A stretch of 16,872 nt of DNA from REEB95 sp035934995 (GTDB lineage: Bacteria; Pseudomonadota; Alphaproteobacteria; ATCC43930; CGMCC-115725): positions 1 through 16,872 of the forward strand of contig DASYXI010000038.1 of NCBI GenBank assembly GCA_035934995.1, in the 5' to 3' direction. A program made the position numbers and the translations under genes. Positions 6,269 through 14,879 of the stretch are shown here, piece by piece; within the stretch, counting starts at the first letter, position 1; every line of letters begins with the position of its first letter. The notes under the pieces were generated by a model that saw only the letters and a list, made by a program, of their open reading frames with translations, did not search any database and was not told where the DNA came from.

Positions 6269-9200
6269 TCTCCCGCCACCGGCGCGGCGCCCGGCAGGTG
6301 CGCGTCGCCACGGCCCATTCGCCGCAATCCCCACAGACGGAAGCGATCGAGATAAAGGTAGATCACCGGCGTCGTATAGAGCGTCAGCAGCTGGCTGATC
6401 ATCAAGCCGCCGACGATGGCGAGGCCGAGCGGCCGGCGCAGCTCGCCGCCTTCGCCGGCGCCGATCGCCAACGGCACCGCGCCGAGCATCGCCGCCATGG
6501 TCGTCATCATGATCGGCCGGAAGCGCATCAGGCACGCCTGGAAAATGGCGTCGCGCGACGACAGACCGAGGCTGCGCTCGGCGTCGAGCGCGAAGTCGAT
6601 CATCATAATGGCGTTCTTCTTGACGATGCCGATCAGCAGGATGACGCCGATCAGCGCGATGATGCTGAATTCGGTGTGGAACAGCATCAGCGCCAGCACC
6701 GCGCCGACGCCGGCCGACGGCAGCGTCGACAGAATCGTGATCGGGTGGACGTAACTCTCGTAGAGCATGCCGAGCACGATATAAACGGCGGCCAACGCGG
6801 CAAGGACGAGGAGCGGCTCGGCCGCGAGCGACTGCTGGAAGACCTGCGCCGTGCCCTGGAAGGTGCCGATGACGTTGGACGGCACGCCGAGCTCGAGCAT
6901 GGTGCGATTGACCACGGTTGACGCCTGACTCAAGGCGACGCCGGGCGCCAGATTGAACGAGATGGTCGAGGCGACCGACAGTCCCTGGTGATTGACGGCG
7001 AGCGGCGTCGTGCCTGGGTGGAAGCTCGCGAACGTCGCCAACGGCACCATGGTCTCCTTGTTGGTGCTGACCGCCGTGCCGGTCGAAGCCGCGCTTTTAC
7101 CGATGGCGGTGATCGCGTTGGTCGCAAGATTGCGCGCGGCGTCGGCGGCGACGGTCGCCGCCGCGCTGCTTTGGCCCTTGAGGACCACCGTGCCGGCGAC
7201 GGCGTTGGTCGATTGCGTGCCGCCCACCGCGCCGCCGGCGGTGCTGACATAGAGATTCTTGAGCGTATCCGGGCTCTGCCAGAACTGCGGCGCCACCTCC
7301 ATGATGACGTGATACTGGTTCAGCGGATTGAAGATGGTGGACACCTGGCGCTGGCCGAAGGCGTCGTACAGCGTGTTGTCGATGGCGCTGACGGTGAGAC
7401 CGAGGCGCGCGGCGGTCGCGCGGTCGATGGCAAGGTCGGTCTCAAGGCCCTTGTCCTGCTGGTCCGAGTTGACGTCGGTAAGCTGCGGCACCTTTTGCAG
7501 GGCGGCGGTGATCTTCGGCACCCATTCGTTGAGCGTCTGCAAATCGTCGCTGCGCAGCGTGTATTGGTAGAGCGCGGCCGAGGCGCGGCCGCCGACGCGG
7601 ATATCCTGAACCGGCTGCAGGAACAGCGTCGCGCCAGGCACCACCGACAATTCACGCCGCAGCCGGCCGATGACCTGGTCGATGCCGGGCCGCTGGTTCA
7701 ACGACTTGAGCGAGGCGAAGAGGAATCCGGAGTTGGTCTGGCCGCCGCCGGTAAAGGCAACGACGTTCGCGATCGCGGGATCCTTGCGCATGATCGACAC
7801 GAAGCGGGTCAGCTTCTTCTGCATGAGCTGGAACGAGACGCTCTGATCGGCCTGGATGCTGCCGATCAACCGGCCCGTGTCCTGTTCCGGGAAAAAGCCC
7901 TTGGGCACGATGATGAACAGCAGCACGTTGAGGCACAGCGTCGCGCCGAGGATGACGAGCACCAGCCGCGAATGGCGCAGCGCCTTATCGAGCGAGCGGC
8001 GATAGAGATCCTTGACCCGCTCGAAGCCGCGTTCGCTCCATTGCAGAAACCGGTGCGGCGGCGGATCGTCGGGGCGCGGCCGGCGCAACAGCCGGGCACA
8101 CATCATCGGCGTCGTGGTCAGCGACAAAACCAACGACACCATGATGGCGATCGACAGCGTCATGGCGAATTCGCGGAACAGGCGGCCGATGAGTCCGCCC
8201 ATCAGCAGAATCGGCGTGAAGACGGCGATGAGCGACAGGCTCATCGAGATCACGGTAAAGCCGACCTCGCGCGCGCCTTGCAATGCCGCTTGGAGCCGCG
8301 GCATGCCGGCCTCGAGGTGTCGCGTCGTGTTCTCGAGCACGACGATGGCGTCGTCGACGACGAAGCCGGTCGCCACCGTCAGCGCCATGAGCGACAGATT
8401 GTCGAGGCTGTAGCCCAGCATATACATCACGCCGAACGTGCCGATCAGCGACACCGGCACCGCGACCGACGGGATTAACGTGGCGCGGCCGTTGCGCAGG
8501 AACAGATAGACGACCGCGATCACCAGCAGGGTCGAGATGATCAGCGTGCGCTCGACCTCGGCCAGCGACGAGCGGATGGTGGTCGAGCGGTCGACCGGGA
8601 TGCTGATGTCGATCGCGGCCGGAATCTCAGCCTGCAAGACCGGCAGCTCGGCTTTGACGCCGTCGACCGTGCTGATGATGTTGCCGCCGGGCTGGCGATA
8701 GATGATCACCAGCACCGCCGGCTTGCCGTTGGCGAGACCGGCGTTGCGCAGGTTCTCGACCGAATCGACGACGTCGGCGACGTCCGACAGCGTCACCGCA
8801 GCGCCGTTGCGGTAGGCGACGACCAAGTTCTTGTACGCCGCCGCGGTGCGCGCCTGATCGTTGTCGTAGATCTGATAGCGCTTGCCGTTGTCCTCGACCG
8901 CCCCTTTCGGCGCGTGCGCGTTCGCCGCAGCCAGCGCGGCGCGCACGTCTTCGAGACCGATACCGTATTGCGACAGCGCCAGCGGATTGAGCTCGGCGCG
9001 CACCGCCGGCAGCGCCGAGCCGCTGACGTCGACCTCGCCGACGCCGGGCAGCTGCGACAGTTTCTGCGCCAACACCGTGCTGGCGGCGTCGTACATCTGG
9101 CCGCGATCGAGCGTGTCGGAGGTCAGCGCCAACACCATGATCGGCGCGTCGGCCGGATTGACCTTCTTATAGGTCGGGTTGGAGCGCAGGCTGGCCGGCA

Positions 9201-9555
9201 GATCGGCGCGCGCGGCGTTGATCGCCGCCTGGACGTCGCGCGCGGCGCCGTCGATGTCGCGGTCGAGGCCGAATTGCAGAGTGATCCGCGTGCCGCCAAC
9301 CGCGCTGCTCGAGGTCATTTCGGTGACGTCGGCGATCTGGCCGAGATGGCGTTCGAGCGGTGTTGCCACCGAGGTCGCCACCACTTCGGGGCTGGCGCCG
9401 GGCAGCGTCGCGCGCACCGAAATCGTCGGAAAATCGACTTGCGGCAGCGGCGCAACCGGCAGATGGACGAACGCCACGGCGCCGGCCAGCGCGACGCCGA
9501 ACGTCAGCAGCGTCGTCGCCACCGGTCGGCGGATGAAGATTTCGGAGAGGTTCAT
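6265..9555 (-). CDS. mdtC: RND multidrug efflux permease, MdtC-like, with a long insertion
   Basis: A 1096-aa inner-membrane proton/drug antiporter of the HAE-1 RND family, with 12 expected transmembrane helices. The N-terminus FIRRPVATTLLTFGVALAG, then PLPQVDFPTI, VQDIRVGGRASAALYQYTL and DVNSDQQDKG match E. coli MdtC more closely than MdtB. Proton-relay residues are present: Asp401/Asp402 in GFVVDDAIVVLEN (TM4) and Lys979 in IVKKNAIMM (TM10). It is about 70 residues longer than E. coli MdtC. Most of the excess is a Gly/Ala/Thr/Ser-rich insertion at about 773-832 in the second periplasmic loop, between KNLYVS and ETMVPL. MdtC is known to form a heterotrimer with MdtB. The ATG at 9555 overlaps the mdtB stop as ATGA. 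Confidence 0.94.
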   Translation of the reverse strand: MNLSEIFIRRPVATTLLTFGVALAGAVAFVHLPVAPLPQVDFPTISVRATLPGASPEVVATSVATPLERHLGQIADVTEMTSSSAVGGTRITLQFGLDRDIDGAARDVQAAINAARADLPASLRSNPTYKKVNPADAPIMVLALTSDTLDRGQMYDAASTVLAQKLSQLPGVGEVDVSGSALPAVRAELNPLALSQYGIGLEDVRAALAAANAHAPKGAVEDNGKRYQIYDNDQARTAAAYKNLVVAYRNGAAVTLSDVADVVDSVENLRNAGLANGKPAVLVIIYRQPGGNIISTVDGVKAELPVLQAEIPAAIDISIPVDRSTTIRSSLAEVERTLIISTLLVIAVVYLFLRNGRATLIPSVAVPVSLIGTFGVMYMLGYSLDNLSLMALTVATGFVVDDAIVVLENTTRHLEAGMPRLQAALQGAREVGFTVISMSLSLIAVFTPILLMGGLIGRLFREFAMTLSIAIMVSLVLSLTTTPMMCARLLRRPRPDDPPPHRFLQWSERGFERVKDLYRRSLDKALRHSRLVLVILGATLCLNVLLFIIVPKGFFPEQDTGRLIGSIQADQSVSFQLMQKKLTRFVSIMRKDPAIANVVAFTGGGQTNSGFLFASLKSLNQRPGIDQVIGRLRRELSVVPGATLFLQPVQDIRVGGRASAALYQYTLRSDDLQTLNEWVPKITAALQKVPQLTDVNSDQQDKGLETDLAIDRATAARLGLTVSAIDNTLYDAFGQRQVSTIFNPLNQYHVIMEVAPQFWQSPDTLKNLYVSTAGGAVGGTQSTNAVAGTVVLKGQSSAAATVAADAARNLATNAITAIGKSAASTGTAVSTNKETMVPLATFASFHPGTTPLAVNHQGLSVASTISFNLAPGVALSQASTVVNRTMLELGVPSNVIGTFQGTAQVFQQSLAAEPLLVLAALAAVYIVLGMLYESYVHPITILSTLPSAGVGAVLALMLFHTEFSIIALIGVILLIGIVKKNAIMMIDFALDAERSLGLSSRDAIFQACLMRFRPIMMTTMAAMLGAVPLAIGAGEGGELRRPLGLAIVGGLMISQLLTLYTTPVIYLYLDRFRLWGLRRMGRGDAHLPGAAPVAGE

Positions 9556-12500
9556 TCGGCGGGGTTCTCCCCCGGCCGGTCGCCGGCATCGGTGTTGAAA
9601 AAGCCCGCGGTGCGGCGACGGAAGCGCAACGCCAGACGGTCGAAGGCGAGATAGATCACCGGCGTGGTGAACAGCGTCAGCATCTGGCTGACGATCAGGC
9701 CGCCGACGATGGTGAGTCCCAGCGGATGGCGCAGTTCGGAGCCGACCCCGGTGCCGACGGTCAACGGCAACGCGCCGAGGATTGCCGCCATGGTCGTCAT
9801 CATGATCGGCCGGAACCGCAACAACGACGCCTGATAGATCGCCTCGCGCGGCGACTTGCCTTCGTTGCGCTCCGCGTCGAGCGCGAAGTCGATCATCATG
9901 ATCGCGTTCTTCTTGACGATGCCGATCAGCAGGATGATGCCGATGATGGCGATGACGGTGAGGTCGTCGCCCACCAGCATCAACGCCAGCAGCGCGCCGA
10001 TGCCGGCCGACGGCAGCGTCGAAAGGATCGTGATCGGGTGGATGTAGCTCTCGTAAAGCACGCCCAGCACGATATAGACGGTGACCACGGCGGCCAGGAT
10101 CAGGAACAGCTCGTTGCCGAGCGAGCTCTGGAACGCGAGCGTCGCGCCCTGGAACACGGTGATGACGCCGCGCGGCATGCCGATCGCCGTCTCGGCGGCC
10201 TTGATGGCGTTGACGGCGCCGCCGAGGGACGCGCCCGGCGCCAGGTTGAACGAGATGGTGTTGGACGGGAACTGGCCGAGATGATCGATCTGCAGCGGCG
10301 CGGTCTGGGTTTCGACCTTGGCGATCGCCGACAGCGGCACCTGGCCGCCGTTGGACGACGGCAGGTAGATTGAATCCAGCGCCGCGAGCGACGACTGATA
10401 GTTTTTGTCCGATTCGAGAATGACGCGGTACTGGTTCGACTGCGTGAAGATGGTCGAGACGATGCGCTGGCCGAACGAATCATAGAGCGCGTTGTCGATA
10501 GTCGCCGGCGTCAAGCCGAAGCGCGACGCCGTGGCGCGATCGATGTCGATATAAGCGGACAGGCCGTCGTTCGCCTGATCGCTGACCACGTCGGCAAGAC
10601 CGTCGGTCCGGTTGAGCTTGTCGACCAGCTTGGGTACCCACGCGGCCAGCTCGTCGGGATTGGCGTCCTCGAGCGCGAACTGGTACTGCGTGCGGCTCAC
10701 CATCGTGTCGATGGTCAGGTCTTGCACCGGCTGGAGATAGAGCGTCGTGCCGGGGGTGTTGGCGGTCTCCTGGCCGAGGCGACGGATCACGGTTTCGACG
10801 TCGCTGCGCTGGTTCTTCGGCTTGAGATTGATCAACAACCGGCCGCTGTTGAGCGTCGTGTTGGTGCCGTCGATGCCGATATAGGACGAGACGCTGGCGA
10901 CGGCGGGGTCCTTGAGCACCGCATCCACCAACGCCTGCTGGCGCTCGGCCATCGCGCCATAAGAGACGCTCGACGGGCCCTGCGAGATGCCTTGGATCAG
11001 GCCGGTGTCCTGTACCGGGAAAAAGCCTTTCGGTACAAAGACATAGAGCAAGGCCGTAATCACCAGCGTCGCAACCGCGACCAGCAAGGTCGCGACCTGG
11101 CGATCAAGCACCCACGTCAAAGCGCGGCCATAATGGTGGATGAGCGCGTCGAACTTCTCGCGGCTCCAGCGTTGGAAGCGGGTTTCCGGCACTTCGCCGG
11201 GCCGCCGCAGCAGCTTGGCGCAGGCCATCGGCACCAACGTCAACGACACGACCGCCGAGATCAGGATCGTGACCGCGAGCGTCAGCGCGAATTCGCGGAA
11301 CAGCCGGCCGACGACGTCGCCCATGAACAGCAGCGGGATCAGCACGGCGATGAGCGAGATGGTCAGCGACATGATGGTGAAGCCGACCTGTTCCGAGCCA
11401 CGCAGCGCCGCGCGTAGCGGCGTCTCGCCTTCCTCGAGATAGCGCGAAATGTTCTCGATCATCACGATGGCGTCGTCGACGACGAAGCCCGACGCGATGG
11501 TCAAAGCCATCAACGACAGGTTGTTGAGGCTGAACCCCAGCAGATACATCGCGCCGAAGGTGCCAACGAGGGACAATGGAACAGAAAGGCTCGGGATGAT
11601 GGTGGCGCGACTCGAGCGCAGGAAGACGAAAATCACCAACACGACGAGGATCACCGCCAGCGTCAGCTCGAATTCGACATCGGAGACCGAAGCGCGGATG
11701 GTGACCGTGCGGTCGGTGAGCACCGCGACGTCGACCGACTGCGGCAGCGACGCCTGGAGCTGCGGCAGCAGTGCCTTGATCCCGTCGACCACGGCAATGA
11801 CGTTGGCGCCCGGCTGGCGTTGGACGTTGATGATCACCGCCGGCGTCGTGTTCATCCAGGCGCCAAGCTTGTCGTTCTCGGCGCCGGAGACGACATGGGC
11901 GACATCGCCCAGATGCACCGGCGCGCCGTTTTTGTAGGCGATCACCAGACCAAGATAGGCGTTGGGGTCTTGGATCTGGTCGTTGGCGTTGATGGTATAG
12001 GCGCGCGACACGCCGTCGAAGTTGCCTTTCGGCGTATTGACGTTCGCATTGGCGATGGTGGTGCGTAGATCGTCGATATTGAGACCGTAGGCGGCGAGCG
12101 CGCGCAGATCGGCCTGGATGCGTACCGCCGGCCGTTCGCCGCCAGCGATGCTGACCAGGCCGACGCCGGGGAGCTGCGAGATCTTCTGCGCCAGCCGCGT
12201 GTCGGCCAGGTCTTCGACTTGCGGCAGCGGCATCGTCGCCGACATGACCGCCAGCGTCAGCACCGGCGCGTCGGCGGGATTGACCTTGGCGTAAATCGGC
12301 GGTGCCGGCAGGTCCGACGGCAACAGGTTTCCGGCGGCGTTGATCGCGGCCTGAACCTCCTGCTCGGCGATGTCGAGACTGATGTTGAGGCCGAATTGCA
12401 GCGTGATGACCGAGGCGCCGGTCGAGCTGGTCGACGACATCTGGACCAGGTTCGGCATCTGACCGAACTGGACCTCCAGCGGCGCGGTCACCGACGAGGT

Positions 12501-12683
12501 CATCACGTCGGGCGACGCGCCGGGATAGAACGTCGTCACCTCGATGGTCGGATAATCGACCTCGGGCAGCGCCGACAGCGGCAGGAAACGGAAGGCGACG
12601 AAGCCCACCAACATGATCGCCGCCATGAACAGCGACGTGGCGACGGGCCGCAGAATGAACGGGCGCGACGGGCTGAGCGCCAT
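9552..12683 (-). CDS. mdtB: RND multidrug efflux permease, MdtB-like
   Basis: A 1043-aa HAE-1 RND permease, close to E. coli MdtB (about 1040). Characteristic strings include PFILRPVATSLFMAAIMLVG at the N-terminus, ALPEVDYPTIEV, YPGASPDVMTSSVTAPLE and AAGNLLPSDLP. Proton-relay residues are Asp403/Asp404 in TM4 and Lys924 in VKKNAIMM of TM10, so this subunit looks competent for proton transport. It should assemble with the MdtC-like subunit encoded immediately downstream into a mixed trimer, as known for MdtB2C and for the Pseudomonas MuxBC pump. The ATG at 12683 lies 18 bases after the mdtA stop, with only a weak GGGTGA ahead of it. Its stop overlaps the mdtC start (ATGA). Confidence 0.95.
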   Translation of the reverse strand: MALSPSRPFILRPVATSLFMAAIMLVGFVAFRFLPLSALPEVDYPTIEVTTFYPGASPDVMTSSVTAPLEVQFGQMPNLVQMSSTSSTGASVITLQFGLNISLDIAEQEVQAAINAAGNLLPSDLPAPPIYAKVNPADAPVLTLAVMSATMPLPQVEDLADTRLAQKISQLPGVGLVSIAGGERPAVRIQADLRALAAYGLNIDDLRTTIANANVNTPKGNFDGVSRAYTINANDQIQDPNAYLGLVIAYKNGAPVHLGDVAHVVSGAENDKLGAWMNTTPAVIINVQRQPGANVIAVVDGIKALLPQLQASLPQSVDVAVLTDRTVTIRASVSDVEFELTLAVILVVLVIFVFLRSSRATIIPSLSVPLSLVGTFGAMYLLGFSLNNLSLMALTIASGFVVDDAIVMIENISRYLEEGETPLRAALRGSEQVGFTIMSLTISLIAVLIPLLFMGDVVGRLFREFALTLAVTILISAVVSLTLVPMACAKLLRRPGEVPETRFQRWSREKFDALIHHYGRALTWVLDRQVATLLVAVATLVITALLYVFVPKGFFPVQDTGLIQGISQGPSSVSYGAMAERQQALVDAVLKDPAVASVSSYIGIDGTNTTLNSGRLLINLKPKNQRSDVETVIRRLGQETANTPGTTLYLQPVQDLTIDTMVSRTQYQFALEDANPDELAAWVPKLVDKLNRTDGLADVVSDQANDGLSAYIDIDRATASRFGLTPATIDNALYDSFGQRIVSTIFTQSNQYRVILESDKNYQSSLAALDSIYLPSSNGGQVPLSAIAKVETQTAPLQIDHLGQFPSNTISFNLAPGASLGGAVNAIKAAETAIGMPRGVITVFQGATLAFQSSLGNELFLILAAVVTVYIVLGVLYESYIHPITILSTLPSAGIGALLALMLVGDDLTVIAIIGIILLIGIVKKNAIMMIDFALDAERNEGKSPREAIYQASLLRFRPIMMTTMAAILGALPLTVGTGVGSELRHPLGLTIVGGLIVSQMLTLFTTPVIYLAFDRLALRFRRRTAGFFNTDAGDRPGENPAE

Positions 12684-12701
12684 GTCACCCAGCCGCTACG
12701 G

Positions 12702-13886
12702 TCATGGCTGGGCCGGCGCGGCCGATGCCGGCGGCGTCGCGGTCGACGCGGCGGCGGACGCCGACCGCAGGGTGACCTTGGCGCCGTTCTTGAGCTTGTC
12801 GGCGCCGTCGACCACGACCTTGTCGCCGGCCTGCAGCCCTTTCAGGATCGCGACGTTCTCGCCCGCCGACGGACCCAGCGTCACCGACTTGACCGACACC
12901 GTATCGTCGGCGCCGACGACATAGACGTAGGTGCCGGGTTCGCCGCGCTGGATCGCCGCGCCCGGGATCACGATGACGTTCGTCAGCGTATCGACCGTGA
13001 TATGCGCGTTGACGAATTGGTTCGGGAACAGCTGCTCGTCGGCGTTGGCGAACGCCGCGCGCAACTGGAACGTGCCGGTGCTGGTGTTGATGGTGTTGTC
13101 GACGCTGGCGAGCGTGCCGTCGGCCAATTTGGCGTTGCCGGTACTGTCATAGGCCGCAACCGCCAGCTTGGCGCCGGCGTGAACGCCCTTCAGCACCGCT
13201 TCGAGGTCCCCTTGCGGCAGCGCGAACAGCACCGAGATCGGCTTCATCTGATTCAACAGCACGAGGCCGTTGGTGTCGGACGGCGTCACGTAATTGCCGG
13301 GATCGACCAGCCGCAAGCCGACGCGGCCGCCGACCGGCGCGAGGATGCGGCAGTAGGAGAGATTGACCCGGGCGGTTTCGACGGCCGCCTGATCGAGCTT
13401 CACCGTGCCTTCGAGCTGATGCACGGTCGCCACCTGGTCGTCGTAGGTCTGCTTGGCGATTGAATCCTGTTTGATCAGGACGCCGTAGCGCGCGAGGTCG
13501 ACGCGCGCGCCGGCGAGTTGCGCCTGGTCGCGTTCGAGCTGACCTTCGGCTTGGTCGAGCGCCGCCTGAAAAGGGCGCGGATCGATCTCGGCGAGGAAGT
13601 CGCCGGCCTTGACCTCCTGACCTTCGGTGAAGCCGACGGAAACCAGCCGCCCGCTGACCTGTGTCCGCACCGTCACCGAGGCGAGCGGCGTCACCGTGCC
13701 GAGCGCGGTATAGACGACCGGCATTTCGCCGGTCGCGGCGGTCGCCGCGACCACCGGCAGCGGCAGCGCCGCATGCGGCGTGCTGCGCGGACGCAACGCG
13801 ATCCAAAGCCCGATGACCACCAAGGCGGCAAGCACGATCCCGCCCCAGAACGCCCGCGGACGATCGCGGAAGTGCCGTTCAAACAT
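12702..13886 (-). CDS. mdtA: RND efflux periplasmic adaptor (membrane fusion protein), MdtA-like
   Basis: A 394-aa adaptor that bridges the inner-membrane permeases and the outer-membrane channel. It has a cytoplasmic basic start, one uncleaved transmembrane anchor (about 13-31), two lipoyl half-motifs (VSGRLVSVGFTEGQEVKAGD from 78 and APVGGRVGLRLVDPGNYV at 183-200), and an alpha-hairpin between them (about 105-175). A beta-barrel with LFPNQFVNA and a C-terminal membrane-proximal domain follow, then an Ala/Pro/Thr-rich tail. The barrel and lipoyl motifs match E. coli MdtA closely. The ATG at 13886 is preceded by GGAGG at a good distance; an upstream in-frame GTG at 13943 would add 19 residues with no better signal. 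It is the first gene of the pump operon. No mdtD or baeSR homologue is present in this window. Confidence 0.93.
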   Translation of the reverse strand: MFERHFRDRPRAFWGGIVLAALVVIGLWIALRPRSTPHAALPLPVVAATAATGEMPVVYTALGTVTPLASVTVRTQVSGRLVSVGFTEGQEVKAGDFLAEIDPRPFQAALDQAEGQLERDQAQLAGARVDLARYGVLIKQDSIAKQTYDDQVATVHQLEGTVKLDQAAVETARVNLSYCRILAPVGGRVGLRLVDPGNYVTPSDTNGLVLLNQMKPISVLFALPQGDLEAVLKGVHAGAKLAVAAYDSTGNAKLADGTLASVDNTINTSTGTFQLRAAFANADEQLFPNQFVNAHITVDTLTNVIVIPGAAIQRGEPGTYVYVVGADDTVSVKSVTLGPSAGENVAILKGLQAGDKVVVDGADKLKNGAKVTLRSASAAASTATPPASAAPAQP

Positions 13887-14203
13887 TGCCGCCTCCAGCC
13901 GGACCGGAGACGACTGTCGCACCGCTCGGGTGCATCGTGCCACTCATGCCGGGATCTCCCAGGTCGTGACGTCGGACCGATGCCCGCGCGGCCCCTGTTC
14001 GGGTGCTCCGCTAAGGTATAAAAGCGCACGAGATTTGGGAAAGCTTTCGACCATGCATCGATCCCGCCGCGGATTGCGCCCCTGGGTGAAGCGGCGAAAT
14101 CCGGCTGGGAACCGCCCCGCTGGTTATAGGCAGGCCCACCCGGCGCAATCCCCTGGAACAGCCGGGAAACAGCCTCGTTTTGCGCTCTTCAGCCGGCCCT
14201 GCC
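13887..14203. other. Divergent intergenic region mdtA / methyltransferase
   Basis: This 317-base gap must hold the promoters of the efflux operon and the methyltransferase. The only AT-rich spot is TATAAA at 14017-14022 (plus), which on the minus strand reads TTTATACC. It could serve as a -10 in either direction, but I see no convincing -35 for either. GAAAGCTTTC at 14039-14048 is a perfect 10-bp palindrome. A short basic open frame at 14054-14218 overlaps the methyltransferase start and does not look like a gene. The right half contains the possible structured RNA listed separately. Confidence 0.4.
14071..14196 (+). promoter_or_regulatory. Candidate structured RNA leader of the methyltransferase gene
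   Basis: GGATTGCGCC at 14071-14080 pairs perfectly with GGCGCAATCC at 14142-14151 (10 bp). Directly inside, GGGTG at 14084-14088 pairs with CACCC at 14137-14141. An inner AGCGG/CCGCT helix (14090-14094 with 14117-14121) is possible. CCGGCTG at 14101-14107, in the enclosed region, is complementary to two identical copies of CAGCCGG, at 14159-14165 and 14190-14196. The second lies 7-13 bases before the methyltransferase ATG, where the ribosome would bind. This suggests a leader with alternative pairings. It matches no riboswitch class that I can recall. Pairings are seen; structure, transcription and function are inferred. Pairing in the GC-rich background could be partly chance. Confidence 0.33.
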
Positions 14204-14836
14204 ATGCGCCCGGATGAAGCGCTGGCGCGCTGGAATGCGCGTTTCCAGCGCGACGACTATCTGTTCGGCACGGCGCCCAACCGGTTTCTGGCAAGCCAAA
14301 CCGAACATCTCCGGCCCGGCCAGCATGCTCTGGCCATCGCCGACGGCGAAGGCCGCAACGGTGTGTTCCTCGCCAAGCAGGGGCTCAAGGTGCTGTCGGT
14401 CGATTTCTCGCCGGTGGCCATCGCCAAAGCCCGCCGCCTGGCCGCGCACGAGGGAGTCGCGCTCGAAACCGAATGCGCCGACCTGGCAAATTGGGCGTGG
14501 GAACGCGAACGCTTCGACGTGATCGCCGGAATTTTCATCCAGTTCGCCGACGCGCCGCTGCGCGCGCGTCTGTTTCAAAGCCTGCGCGACGCGCTCAAGC
14601 CCGGCGGCGTGATCCTCATCCAGGGCTATCGGCCGGAGCAGATCGGTTACGGCACCGGCGGGCCCAAGGAACTCGACCATCTCTATACCGCCGCGATGCT
14701 GCGGACCGCGTTCGCCGGGTTCGACATTCTTCACCTCGTCGAACATGACGCGGTGATCCACGAAGGGACCGGACACGACGGCATGTCGGCGTTGGTCGAC
14801 CTGGTCGCGCGCAAACCCGGCATGAGCGGCCGGTAA
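14204..14836 (+). CDS. Class I SAM-dependent methyltransferase, TehB-like
   Basis: A 210-aa cytoplasmic Rossmann-fold methyltransferase. Motif I is ALAIADGEGRNGVFLA at 42-57 (the Gly-rich SAM loop), the acidic end of strand 2 is VDFS at 66-69, Asp93 follows in CADL, motif IV is FDVIAGIFIQF at 104-114, and the post-motif LKPGGVILIQGY lies at 131-142. The N-terminal WNARF..DDYLFGT.PN is shared by small methyltransferases often annotated as TehB-like or tellurite-resistance proteins; the true substrate is unknown. The ATG at 14204 begins the conserved WNARF region but has no clear Shine-Dalgarno sequence. An upstream in-frame TTG at 14180 is the alternative. It is divergent from the efflux operon and convergent with the HU gene. 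Confidence 0.87.
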   Translation: MRPDEALARWNARFQRDDYLFGTAPNRFLASQTEHLRPGQHALAIADGEGRNGVFLAKQGLKVLSVDFSPVAIAKARRLAAHEGVALETECADLANWAWERERFDVIAGIFIQFADAPLRARLFQSLRDALKPGGVILIQGYRPEQIGYGTGGPKELDHLYTAAMLRTAFAGFDILHLVEHDAVIHEGTGHDGMSALVDLVARKPGMSGR

Positions 14837-14837
14837 A

Positions 14838-14867
14838 GCGGGACGCAGCGCCGGCGCCGCGTCCCGC
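14838..14867. terminator. Strong hairpin between convergent methyltransferase and HU genes
   Basis: GCGGGACGC at 14838-14846 pairs perfectly with GCGTCCCGC at 14859-14867 around a 12-nt loop. It starts two bases after the methyltransferase stop and ends 12 bases before the HU stop. On the minus strand it is followed by TTT; on the plus strand by no T tract. Its position between two convergent genes fits a shared terminator, probably better for HU. Confidence 0.5.
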
Positions 14868-14879
14868 GAACCGCGGATG

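Noticed and set aside
6988..8478. A 496-codon open frame antisense to mdtC
   Set aside because: Low-complexity Arg/Asp/His/Gln composition, no motif, and lies wholly within a well-supported RND permease gene.
12219..13463. A 414-codon open frame antisense to mdtB/mdtA
   Set aside because: It spans the opposite strand of two real genes and their junction, with the same shadow composition and no domain.
13884..13943. Earlier GTG start for mdtA adding 19 residues
   Set aside because: The ATG at 13886 has a strong GGAGG ahead of it and gives the expected short cytoplasmic segment before the membrane anchor.
14071..14151. Tried as a known riboswitch (cobalamin, SAM, SAH, TPP, fluoride) or small SRP RNA
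   Set aside because: The conserved core strings I know for those classes are absent, so it is reported only as an unclassified candidate.
14054..14218. Small basic open frame (54 aa) upstream of the methyltransferase, starting MHRSRRGLRPW
   Set aside because: It has no good Shine-Dalgarno, overlaps the methyltransferase start in another frame, and coincides with the inverted-repeat element; the composition is that of random GC-rich sequence.
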